Shown here piece after piece: positions 1 through 6,856 of a DNA stretch of 12,605 nt. The stretch comes from Myxococcales bacterium (GTDB lineage: Bacteria; Myxococcota_C; UBA6777), in assembly GCA_027005175.1 (NCBI GenBank), contig JALTMC010000651.1:1-12605 (forward strand), given 5' to 3'. How positions within the stretch are numbered: position 1 is the stretch's first letter; the number at the start of each line of letters is the position of its first letter. The position numbers and the translations under genes are program-made. The notes under the pieces were generated by a model. It searched no databases. It was not told where the DNA came from and saw only the letters and a list, made by a program, of their open reading frames with translations.

Positions 1-32
1 CGCTTGAAGTCAGGGGAATATCGTTGTGTCAT
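1..32 (-). CDS. Possible start of an IS3-type transposase OrfA (partial, runs off the left edge)
   Basis: On the minus strand an ATG at 32-30 opens a frame reading MTQRYSPDFK followed by a codon beginning CG (Arg). This looks like the N-terminus of IS3-family OrfA / HTH_Tnp_1 proteins, which often begin M-x-x-RYS-x-E/D-FK-R/A. Only 11 codons lie in the window, and no good Shine-Dalgarno sequence is seen upstream (the bases before the ATG are CACCGAGTCCC). The call therefore rests on one short motif. If it is right, an insertion sequence begins between about 33 and 112, just beyond the end of the neighbouring gene. I could not identify a terminal inverted repeat there. A chance match is a real alternative. 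Confidence 0.3.
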   Translation of the reverse strand, partial: MTQRYSPDFK

Positions 33-112
33 GGGACTCGGTGATTTGCGGTGATGGAGGGAGGCGTCGAACACGTCTTGCGCTTCTATCTAGGGGAAAC
101 TTGTTGCAAAAG

Positions 113-709
113 TCAACCGAGGACTGTTGGAAGGGTGGGACCCCGGCGTCTTGGAGCCGTATTTTGAGTTTGTTCTTTTAGGGTAGAAGATGCTCTTCTT
201 CTGGACTTTCTTTTTGGATTTTGCGTGGGATATTTTGGGTTTGACTTGATCGTGGGCGTTGGTCGTTTGGGCGTAGCGAGCACAAGGTTGTTTGTTGAGG
301 CTTGTCGATGCTGTGAAGAGTCTTCTTGTTTTTGGTGTAGGAGTTTCTTTGGGTGGGAAAGGTGGACTTTCATTTCAGTGAATAGCTCAAGAAATGTGAC
401 TATGGAGCGAACTCGAACCGATTTCGAACGATAGTGCTTGGGGATATGAAAGGTTCTGTGATGTTTTCCTTGATGGATATGAACTTGTCCGGCTGGACGC
501 AGATCTATAAGGATACAGCGACTGTTTTGTGAATGTTTGGGAAGGACAATCCAGCCTCTTTGTTGAAGCAACTTTCGCAGGTATCGGTGACCTGCACGTC
601 CGAGGTTGGTCTGGGTTCCTTGTAAGGATACAAGTGAAGTGGATGCTTGTGCAGCGGAGGGGCGCAACCAGAGAATGCAACTGAGGAGTAAGGTCAATGT
701 TTGTTTCAT
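113..709 (-). CDS. Small secreted basic protein of unknown function
   Basis: I do not recognise this family. The frame extends upstream to 847, but the likely start is the ATG at 709, because the protein then begins with a clean signal peptide: MKQ, a hydrophobic stretch LTLLLSCILWL, and a likely cleavage site AQA|S near residue 22. This gives 198 aa. The mature part (about 23-115) has no motif I can name. From about residue 120 onward it becomes low-complexity and strongly basic, rich in Lys, Arg, Gln, Thr and Pro, with a KRKSRRR cluster. The Shine-Dalgarno sequence is weak (GAAACGAAG before ATG). It is divergent from the RNase H gene, with 194 bp between the two starts. It could be an envelope protein whose basic tail contacts DNA, lipopolysaccharide or peptidoglycan, but that is a guess. 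The start is less certain than the frame. Confidence 0.55.
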   Translation of the reverse strand: MKQTLTLLLSCILWLRPSAAQASTSLVSLQGTQTNLGRAGHRYLRKLLQQRGWIVLPKHSQNSRCILIDLRPAGQVHIHQGKHHRTFHIPKHYRSKSVRVRSIVTFLELFTEMKVHLSHPKKLLHQKQEDSSQHRQASTNNLVLATPKRPTPTIKSNPKYPTQNPKRKSRRRASSTLKEQTQNTAPRRRGPTLPTVLG

Positions 710-903
710 CTTCGTTTCGCCAAAACACCTGCTGACAATTCGTCCACCAACAATGGCCGACTCACCGAGCATACTATAATCTTTTACGGCTGACAATCCG
801 ACGATCCTGAAAGCTAGGCGGAACGATTGTTTTGTGGTAGTAGGCATGAGTAAGGACGAGTTTGAGTAACATTACAGTCAACGATGGACGTGTTGGAAGA
901 GCC

Positions 904-1545
904 ATGAGTAAACGAAAAAAAGCAAAGTATTATGTGGTATGGGAGGGCATGGACCCGGGGATATATTTAACATGGCCGGAGTGTCAGCGTCAGATTCAAG
1001 GGTACAGTGGTGCCAAGTACAAATCGTTTTCCAGCTTGGAAGAGGCACGCAATGCCTTCGCAGGTAGCTATTTTGATTATGTTGGTTCCACTGCGAAGCC
1101 CGCAAAGAAAAAAGTTTGGAGTCCTGACATGGAAGGTGGTCCCATTCTTCCGAGCTGGTCCGTCGATGCTGCTTGCAGCGGGAATCCTGGAGTGTTGGAA
1201 TATCGAGGAGTGCTCACGGAGACGGGAGAGGAACTGTTTCGTAGAGGGCCATTTCCCAAAGGCACCAACAATATCGGAGAGTTTCTTGCGATTGTACATG
1301 CCCTTGCACTGTTACAGGAGCAAGGAAGTGACCTGCCTCTTTATACAGATTCTCGTACGGCGTTGGCCTGGATTCGTCACAAGCGAGTCAAATCGAAGCT
1401 CGTGCAAGACGCAAGCACGGAGAGATTGTTTGGATTGATTGCACGTGCGGAAGAGTGGTTGTGCAGCAACTCTTACAACAATAAGTTGATGAAGTGGCCT
1501 ACCGATACATGGGGAGAGATACCCGCCGACTTTGGGAGGAAATAA
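904..1545 (+). CDS. rnhA: Ribonuclease HI with N-terminal viroplasmin (caulimovirus VI-like) domain
   Basis: Cleaves the RNA strand of RNA-DNA hybrids in the cytoplasm, for example at R-loops and primers. The protein is 213 aa. Residues about 8-55 form a viroplasmin/Cauli_VI domain (KYYVVWEGMDPGIY, then the characteristic Y-x-G-A-K-Y-K-S-F segment), known in RNase H1 proteins as a hybrid-binding module. Residues about 83-213 are the RNase H fold. The four expected acidic residues can be placed: D88 in SVDAACSGNPG, E126 in NNIGEF, D149 in LYTDS and D209 in EIPADFGRK. The frame is open back to a TTG at 862, but the ATG at 904 is preferred: GGAAGA lies just upstream, and family members start close to the KYYVVW motif. 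It is convergent with the large minus-strand operon. Its C-terminal part (TWGEIPADFGRK) follows the bacterial viroplasmin-RNase H subfamily rather than E. coli RnhA. Confidence 0.93.
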   Translation: MSKRKKAKYYVVWEGMDPGIYLTWPECQRQIQGYSGAKYKSFSSLEEARNAFAGSYFDYVGSTAKPAKKKVWSPDMEGGPILPSWSVDAACSGNPGVLEYRGVLTETGEELFRRGPFPKGTNNIGEFLAIVHALALLQEQGSDLPLYTDSRTALAWIRHKRVKSKLVQDASTERLFGLIARAEEWLCSNSYNNKLMKWPTDTWGEIPADFGRK

Positions 1546-1601
1546 GCCAACGGCCAGTCCAGGTAAGTTAGACCATCACCGCTGGGTTCTCCTGTTTGGG
1601 T

Positions 1602-1903
1602 CTAAGGCGTACAGACGTTCTTGGTACATTTGTTGAGACCGGGCCAGATGCAATCTTTATCGAGTTTGCAAGCAAACTTTGCCGCGATGGTACGAACCAA
1701 TTGGAATCCATAGTACTCGTTTTGTTGTCGAGGAGAGACTTCAAGTCGATAGGAGGCTCGCAAGTGCAGGGCACACTGAGAGGCGGCTCCTCCTCGTATG
1801 ACTCGGTTACTTCCGGTTTATGGACCTGATGGATCGGTCTGTGCTCCTGCGTGGTAGCCTTCAAACCAATTCCAGACCCTCTCGAATACGTTTCGTTACA
1901 AAA
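1602..1903 (-). pseudogene. Decayed C-terminal fragment of an FGE/sulfatase-modifying-factor domain
   Basis: Directly after the TAG of the MopE-repeat gene, and in the same frame, the minus strand reads VWNWFEGYHAGAQTDPSGP, then TAA (1820-1818), then TGSNRVIRGGAASQ, LRASYRLEVSP and EYYGFQLVRT, ending at TAG (1604-1602). This follows the consensus order of the C-terminal part of formylglycine-generating enzyme domains (VWEW-x-WD, DP-x-GP-x-x-GS-x-RV-x-RGGSW, LR-x-x-YR, YYGFR-x-VR). The conserved GGSW is here GGAA. The last 20 or so residues add a four-Cys tail (CKLDKDC, then KCTKNVC). The roughly 150-200 N-terminal residues of the domain are missing, a stop lies in its middle, and no start codon is evident. 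I therefore call it a relic left by a deletion. Sequencing error at the TAA is possible, but would still not supply the missing N-terminal part. Confidence 0.75.
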
Positions 1904-3787
1904 CTAGGGACAGCCTTCATTTTTTGTTCCATCGCAGTTGTCATCTTTTTGGTTGCTACAGTCTTCGGTACGTGGTGTCACTTCCTTGATGCAGGGACCC
2001 CAGACTCGGTTGCTTTGGCAGGTTTGCTCTCCTGCTCTGCACACTCCGACATCCTTCGTTCCATCGGGACCACTATAACAGGGGCGGGTACCAGGGTTGC
2101 ACTGGCAGATCGCTTCTTTTTCGTCCGCTGTGCCATTGCAATTGTCGTCTTGTTGGTTTCCGCAAAATTCCGTTTTGCGCGGTGTGACTTCGTTTTGACA
2201 AACTCCCCATTTCCCTTTGTCACAACGCTGTATACCAGTTCTGCAAGCTCCCACACACTGGTATGTGTTGTCAGGTTGTTTGGTGCATCCTGTTTTGCCT
2301 GAGAAGCACTTGCGCGTCTCTCCTGTTTGACAGATACAATCCGGATCATCAGAATCTTTTTGGCCATCACAGTCGTTGTCGAGACCATCGTTGCAGGTAC
2401 CGGATTCTCGCGACTCCTTTTTGGGCAGGACTTGGTCAATGCATGTACTTTTTCCGTTGTTGCACTGGGATAAACCGAAGCGACAGATCCCGATACATCG
2501 GTATGTACCGTCGGTTTGCTTGGTACAGCCTGTTTTGCCCTCAAAGCATTTGCTTTGTTTTTCGATATTGTCGATGGCTCCGTCACAGTTGTCGTCTTTT
2601 CCGTTACAGACTTCGACGTGAGGTCCGACAGCTTTTTCACAGATCGGGGACCAGCCTGCTGCTCCACATCGCTGTAAGCCTAACTGGCACGTACCTTTGC
2701 ATTGTAGAGAGTTTGCTTTCTTCCCCTTGCAGTCGCTGCCCTGGGGCGTACAGACTCGTGAGATCTCTCTCGTGGGGGAATCGTATCGGTTGTTCTTTCT
2801 TCCATCACAGTCGTTGTCTTTTCCATTGCATGCAATGTCATAGGGGCTTGCATAGATCCGTCCACCGAGTTCTTCAACACTGCACGAAGCCTTTGGGTCG
2901 AGCCCTGGAACCTTACAAGGACCCCACACCCACCACTTCTCTGGTGTCGAAATGCATTTTTTGATCCCTTGATTTTTGCTTGCTTTTCGACTGCCAACCC
3001 AACAAGGTTGCGTCTCTCCTTTTTGGCAGCAAGGATATCCAAACTCTTTGTTTAAATTCTTATGGATGCCTGTCTTTTCATCTACAATTTCATTGCAGTC
3101 ATCATCTCGTTCGTTGCGATTGCAGAACTCTGGGGTTGGTAGAATCTGGCCCAGACAGGGACCCCATACTCTTTGGGTCGTGCAATATTGTACACCTTGC
3201 CGACAGACACTGTTCTTGGTCAAGGGGCTTGGTTGCGTACTTTTGGGGCCGGTGTAGCAAAGCCTTGAACGCCCAGGGTTGCACTTGCAAGTCTCAACCC
3301 CAAGGTCTTCATCGATTGTACCATCACAGTCGTTGTCGGTGCTGTCACATACCTCTGGGACAGGCTTTACCTCTCCAATACACTGTGTTTGGGACTGGCC
3401 GTTGCGAACACAGTATCGAAATCCATCTTTGCAAGTGCCGCGCTTTCTTGTGCCTGGCGGTCCTGTATAGCAAGGCTCCTTGCTGCCGGGGTGGCACAAC
3501 ATGGGCTTGCACAGACCGGCGTAACACGTTTGGCCTTTCGCGCATCGCTTATCGCTGTTGCATCCGGGCTTACAGCGATTGTCTTTGGTGTCACAGTATT
3601 TTCCTATGACACACTGTGCATCTTGTTCACAAGCTTTTTCTCCAAGTTTGGCGCAGCCTGTGGAGAGGCAAAAATAACCCAACAACCCGAGTATCCCCAG
3701 GCGGTAAAAGGATGATAGCGTACGTGGAGGGCTCTTTGGTCCCGTCGGTGTTGTTTGGCAAAGAGAGGCTCTGCTGTGGTCTTTCAT
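1904..3787 (-). CDS. MopE-type repeat lipoprotein (seven DxDxDG-like metal-binding motifs)
   Basis: A 627-aa Cys-rich protein predicted to be exported and lipidated. After a basic N-region, residues about 28-45 give a hydrophobic segment ending LSTGC, a plausible lipobox with C45 as the lipidated Cys. The lipobox is not ideal, with Ser at -3. Residues about 50-98 hold short C-x5-C disulphide-type units. The rest is seven modules of about 65-95 residues, each with a C-Y/F-x-G stretch, a WGPC or similar stretch, and a C-x(4-6)-D-N/D-D-C-D/N-G motif. That motif is the putative metal (Ca)-binding signature of MopE-like proteins, common in Myxococcota surface proteins. Start choice: an ATG at 3787 overlaps the upstream stop as TGATG; the adjacent GTG at 3790 (GTGA overlap) is equally possible. 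It is last in the operon. The ligand and the role at the surface are unknown. Confidence 0.85.
   Translation of the reverse strand: MKDHSRASLCQTTPTGPKSPPRTLSSFYRLGILGLLGYFCLSTGCAKLGEKACEQDAQCVIGKYCDTKDNRCKPGCNSDKRCAKGQTCYAGLCKPMLCHPGSKEPCYTGPPGTRKRGTCKDGFRYCVRNGQSQTQCIGEVKPVPEVCDSTDNDCDGTIDEDLGVETCKCNPGRSRLCYTGPKSTQPSPLTKNSVCRQGVQYCTTQRVWGPCLGQILPTPEFCNRNERDDDCNEIVDEKTGIHKNLNKEFGYPCCQKGETQPCWVGSRKASKNQGIKKCISTPEKWWVWGPCKVPGLDPKASCSVEELGGRIYASPYDIACNGKDNDCDGRKNNRYDSPTREISRVCTPQGSDCKGKKANSLQCKGTCQLGLQRCGAAGWSPICEKAVGPHVEVCNGKDDNCDGAIDNIEKQSKCFEGKTGCTKQTDGTYRCIGICRFGLSQCNNGKSTCIDQVLPKKESRESGTCNDGLDNDCDGQKDSDDPDCICQTGETRKCFSGKTGCTKQPDNTYQCVGACRTGIQRCDKGKWGVCQNEVTPRKTEFCGNQQDDNCNGTADEKEAICQCNPGTRPCYSGPDGTKDVGVCRAGEQTCQSNRVWGPCIKEVTPRTEDCSNQKDDNCDGTKNEGCP
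1919..3349 (-). repeat. Seven in-gene MopE-type protein repeats
   Basis: Seven copies of the acidic Cys motif fall at residues of about 147-159 (CDSTDNDCDGTID), 222-236, 320-332 (CNGKDNDCDG), 394-406 (CNGKDDNCDG), 465-479, 542-555 (CNGTADE) and 610-623 (CSNQKDDNCDG). At DNA level the plus strand repeats CCATCACAGTCGTTGTC at three of them. Modules 5 and 6 are the closest pair: CFEGKTGCTKQTDGTY (about 2548-2495) and CFSGKTGCTKQPDNTY (about 2308-2255) lie 240 bp apart, a probable recent internal duplication. Copy 2 (CNRNERDDDCNE) departs most from the consensus and may bind metal poorly. Confidence 0.85.
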
Positions 3788-4830
3788 CACTGTGCTACCA
3801 CGATGATCTTTGTTGGTTGAGGTGATAGGGCGGGAAGGTGGAGTACAGATCTTTCTCGCTGTTGTACGTTGTTGCGTACGGAACGAGCATGTGCTAAACC
3901 TCCCACTGTAAGTAGGATCACACCTGTCGCCAGGGAAGTGCCACCAAGTATGCTGAGGAGTATGGCTCGATTTTGGTATGCTGCAAAGGCACCATCATTG
4001 TTTGCGGTCTGTTTGAGTTGACATCCGTAGCAGATCTCACCATTGACAAAGGCACACTTGCTGCTGTTGAAACAATCCGTCGCGGCAACTCCTTGAGAGA
4101 TTCCAAGTACAAGCAGTATGCCACCTCCAACGATGGCAGTGCTTCCAACCGTGTACCCTACCCAACTCAGAGGGGGAGGTCCTGGGTTTTTTACAAAGGT
4201 CACGACCATCGGCTTTTTGGGGCGCAACACAAGACTTCTGCGCTTGGCTTTTTTCTGTGGGTAAGTCACAACAACGGTATAGTGCCCAGGGCGAAGTTTG
4301 TGGTTAAAAGAGCCGTGGGATGTGTTGTTGTATTTGTAGCCTCTTACGCGAATGGCAGCCGTCTTACTTCCCGTAGATATGCCCAGTGGAGTGTACTGGA
4401 TCTTGTCGAGAAAGGTGGACAACAAAGAGCGGGTATACCGACCTCGACGCTTCCCCCGTACTTTGGGGAGCCATTTGTTTTTCAGTGCTCTGCGCAAGAG
4501 GAGCACGGCTCTTTCTCGCAGGAACGCTGCGACCTCTTTGCGATCCGAGCGAGCCGCAGCTTTCTCCAGATTTTTGCAAGCTTCACGATACAGATACCAC
4601 TTTCGCACACGCAATCGCTCTGGAGTATCCGTGCTCACCGTGATCTTTGCCGCAGCCTTTGTATAACAATCTGCTGCGGGCTGAAAATATCCTTCACGCT
4701 GCAATTGACTACAGCGCATCCAACTCTTGTTGGACGGTGCAGACCATACATGAGAGCCTCCCAGAAAAAAACAAATCACCCAAAGAATCCCACCTCTCCA
4801 CAGTGAAGTGAGGTGTGTTTGTAGCCGCAT
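3787..4830 (-). CDS. PEGA-like membrane protein with two C-terminal transmembrane helices
   Basis: 347 aa. The frame runs open to 5022, inside the kinase gene. The ATG at 4830 is preferred because AAGGA lies 9 nt upstream and the protein then starts with a signal sequence (LWRGGILWVICFFLGG, likely cleavage near HVWSA at residue 31). Residues about 38-125 are helical and basic, with a TPR-like opening (CSQLQREGYFQPAADCYTKA). Residues about 155-212 look like a PEGA-type beta domain (AAIRVRGYKY, then LRPGHYTVVVTYP). TM1 is at about 222-244 and TM2 at about 289-313, separated by a loop with four Cys (C253, C259, C267, C270) and closed by a short basic tail. This layout of TPR-like part, PEGA and paired helices is frequent next to Ser/Thr kinases in Myxococcota. 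It starts 16 bp after the kinase stop and overlaps the lipoprotein gene. The role is inferred as envelope-facing, with the PEGA domain perhaps a sensing or contact domain. Confidence 0.8.
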   Translation of the reverse strand: MRLQTHLTSLWRGGILWVICFFLGGSHVWSAPSNKSWMRCSQLQREGYFQPAADCYTKAAAKITVSTDTPERLRVRKWYLYREACKNLEKAAARSDRKEVAAFLRERAVLLLRRALKNKWLPKVRGKRRGRYTRSLLSTFLDKIQYTPLGISTGSKTAAIRVRGYKYNNTSHGSFNHKLRPGHYTVVVTYPQKKAKRRSLVLRPKKPMVVTFVKNPGPPPLSWVGYTVGSTAIVGGGILLVLGISQGVAATDCFNSSKCAFVNGEICYGCQLKQTANNDGAFAAYQNRAILLSILGGTSLATGVILLTVGGLAHARSVRNNVQQRERSVLHLPALSPQPTKIIVVAQ

Positions 4831-4846
4831 GATCCAATATCCTTTT

Positions 4847-6847
4847 TTATTGACCTCTCCAACAGTAGGAGCCGGGAGACTGATCGTCTGAATCTTGAAG
4901 ATTGATCCGGATGGTTCGCCGGGAAGTTCGAGGCAGAGAGAAGGTACATAAGGCGAGATTGCTTGCTGTTCCGTCGATCTCAAGTGAGGTGCGTCGTTTG
5001 GATACAGAGATACACCAGCCACCGGCTTTTCTACTTCGTCGAACTTTCTTACCTCCTGCCAAAACCTCTATATTTTTGAAGTTCGAAAGCAAGCGCACCC
5101 AGCGTCTGTTACCTTGATTGGGAGGGCAGCCATCGGTGGGCCTCCTGCGTATGGCACTCTCAACTCGTCTTGGGAGGATGCGACGCGGAGTGATTGGGGG
5201 CCTCTGAACCACAGGTGTCTTTCTTCTCTTTCGTCGTATCCTTCGCCGCGTGTTGCGTCTTCTCCTTCGTGTCCTGCGACGTTGTTTGGGGCGAACCTTG
5301 GGAGCCTTGGGAGTGGGCCTTGAGTCTTGCTTGCCTACAACAGGTCTCAAACGCTGAGGGTCCTCTCGTTGAGAGGGCTTCCTTGTTTGTGAGCTTTCAG
5401 GACTTTTTCTTTTGGGGAGTGAGTTCTTTCGACTTCTTACTCTACTCGGGCCTTGATGGGCTCCTAGATGGTTCTGAGAGCCCCGCTTTTGCTTTGGAGC
5501 AAACAAAGTCCATGACAATCCACCCAGAGCAAGCAAGACAATGAGTATGCCACCGATGAGCCTCTTTTTCTTTCGGTCTTTTTCGAAATAGCCTTGACCC
5601 GTGAAGAGCATCGTTGATGCTTTTGAGTTGGAGCCTGTTGTGTTCTCCTGTTGGGGCTCTTTCGTTGTTGAAGGAGACTGTTCTTTTGGGGCTGGCTTCT
5701 CGGGATTGGTGGGTGGGATGGTGACTTCAAATCCGCTCCTCTCAGATGGACCAGGGTCTCGAATGATATCTTTTTCACCAACAGGTTTCACCACAGGTGG
5801 GGGGATATCTGCCGTTTGGTTTCGATGAAAGGGAAGAGCCAGAGCAGAAGGAGGTACCTCTTTTTGAAAGAGCTGGGTGATGGGAAGCCGCAACTCTTTC
5901 GGTGACCAACGTTTGGCCAGCGCGGTGTAGGAGCTTTGAAGCTTCTCTTTGAACTCTTTCATGGAGCGAAGACGTTGAGCTTTCTCGCGCTGCAGTCCTT
6001 CTGCAATAAGAGCTTCCAATCGAGTGTCTTTGAGTTCAGGAATGTCAAAAGAGAGGCGAGGTGCTTCTTTGTACATGCGTTGGCTCAGAATCTCAACAAT
6101 GGAGTTTCCTGGAAAGGGTAGGTGTCTGGCACACATTTGAAACAGGATGGTCGCCAATGCATAGATGTCTGCGAGGTGATCAACGGTCTGACCGGTGCCT
6201 TGCTCGGGCGCCATATACGATGGAGTGCCCAACACAGCTCCGGTGCTTGTGAGCTGCTGAGACTCTTCATCCATAACCTTGGCGATGCCAAAGTCCAGGA
6301 TCTTCACAAAAGGATCCTGACCCTCTTCCCGCCTCATCATAAAGACGTTGTCGGGTTTTAGGTCTCTGTGAATCATACCTTGTTGGTGACTGTAATGCAT
6401 GGCATCACAGAGCTGACCTAGGATGACATGGATCTGATGAAGAGAGAGCGCGGTGGGGTGTTGGAGCCGACTGGATAGCGGCTCACCGATGAGGTATTCC
6501 ATCGCAATGTATGGCCCGAATGCCTCCATCTCACCGTAGTCTGCAAGAAATACAATATGCTCATGTTGCAACTGAGAGGTGGCTTTGGCTTCTCGCAAAA
6601 AGCGGGCAACCACACGCTCATCCTTGGCAAATTTTCGATGGAGGACCTTTACGGCAAAAGGAGTTGACAAACGGACATGCTCTGCTCGATATACAGCTCC
6701 CATCCCTCCTGCGCCAAGTCGAGAAAGCAGGCGGAACGAACCCGCCAACCTACCCTCTAAAAGAGGCTCTCCACACTGCAAACAAAACATTGCATTGCTA
6801 TCATTTTTTGCCTTGCAGGTAGGGCAGGTGGGGACTCTCTCTCTCAT
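4847..6847 (-). CDS. Membrane-anchored Ser/Thr protein kinase with N-terminal zinc ribbon
   Basis: 666 aa. A zinc ribbon uses C8, C11, C22 and C25. The Hanks-type kinase domain spans about 38-310, with glycine loop GAGGMG (45-50), catalytic K67, helix-C E86, HRDLKPDN (160-167), DFG (185-187) and APE (213-215). It has an RD arginine (R161), so activation-loop phosphorylation is likely; Ser/Thr sit in QLTSTGAVLGTPS. A Pro/Ser/Thr-rich juxtamembrane part precedes one TM helix at about 429-449. The outside part has an extreme Arg run (about 521-543) and a C-terminal domain of about 95 residues with four Cys (574, 612, 634, 662) that I do not recognise. All catalytic residues are present, so it should be active. 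The ATG at 6847 has AGGG about 7 nt upstream. It lies 9 bp after the trigger-factor-like gene and 16 bp before the PEGA gene, so those products are candidate partners or substrates. Confidence 0.93.
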   Translation of the reverse strand: MRERVPTCPTCKAKNDSNAMFCLQCGEPLLEGRLAGSFRLLSRLGAGGMGAVYRAEHVRLSTPFAVKVLHRKFAKDERVVARFLREAKATSQLQHEHIVFLADYGEMEAFGPYIAMEYLIGEPLSSRLQHPTALSLHQIHVILGQLCDAMHYSHQQGMIHRDLKPDNVFMMRREEGQDPFVKILDFGIAKVMDEESQQLTSTGAVLGTPSYMAPEQGTGQTVDHLADIYALATILFQMCARHLPFPGNSIVEILSQRMYKEAPRLSFDIPELKDTRLEALIAEGLQREKAQRLRSMKEFKEKLQSSYTALAKRWSPKELRLPITQLFQKEVPPSALALPFHRNQTADIPPPVVKPVGEKDIIRDPGPSERSGFEVTIPPTNPEKPAPKEQSPSTTKEPQQENTTGSNSKASTMLFTGQGYFEKDRKKKRLIGGILIVLLALGGLSWTLFAPKQKRGSQNHLGAHQGPSRVRSRKNSLPKRKSPESSQTRKPSQREDPQRLRPVVGKQDSRPTPKAPKVRPKQRRRTRRRRRNTRRRIRRKRRKTPVVQRPPITPRRILPRRVESAIRRRPTDGCPPNQGNRRWVRLLSNFKNIEVLAGGKKVRRSRKAGGWCISVSKRRTSLEIDGTASNLALCTFSLPRTSRRTIRINLQDSDDQSPGSYCWRGQ

Positions 6848-6856
6848 CGAATACCC

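Noticed and set aside
771-796. TATAAT at 775-780 (plus) and TTGTCA/TATAGT (minus) as promoters of the divergent genes
   Set aside because: The plus -10 has no -35 at 16-18 bp. The minus pair is only 12-14 bp apart. Neither is a credible promoter on sequence alone.
1568-1605. Inverted repeat TTAGACC/GGTCTAA, considered as an integron attC site or a shared terminator
   Set aside because: One end fits GTTRRRY but the other reads CTTAGAC, so the attC core pair is absent. The loop is 24 nt and no U-tract follows on either strand, so a terminator is not supported.
1568-1864. 98-codon minus-strand frame starting MKATTQ
   Set aside because: It is out of frame with the FGE relic in the same DNA. The other frame matches a known domain; this one has no motif.
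1820-2964. Two long plus-strand frames (160 and 233 codons)
   Set aside because: Both are antisense to the repeat region of the MopE lipoprotein. Their length comes from the repeated low-stop codon pattern of the opposite strand.
3973-4806. 277-codon open frame on the plus strand
   Set aside because: It lies entirely antisense to the PEGA membrane-protein gene, which has a signal peptide, membrane helices and a good ribosome-binding site. The plus frame shows no motif and no ribosome-binding site.
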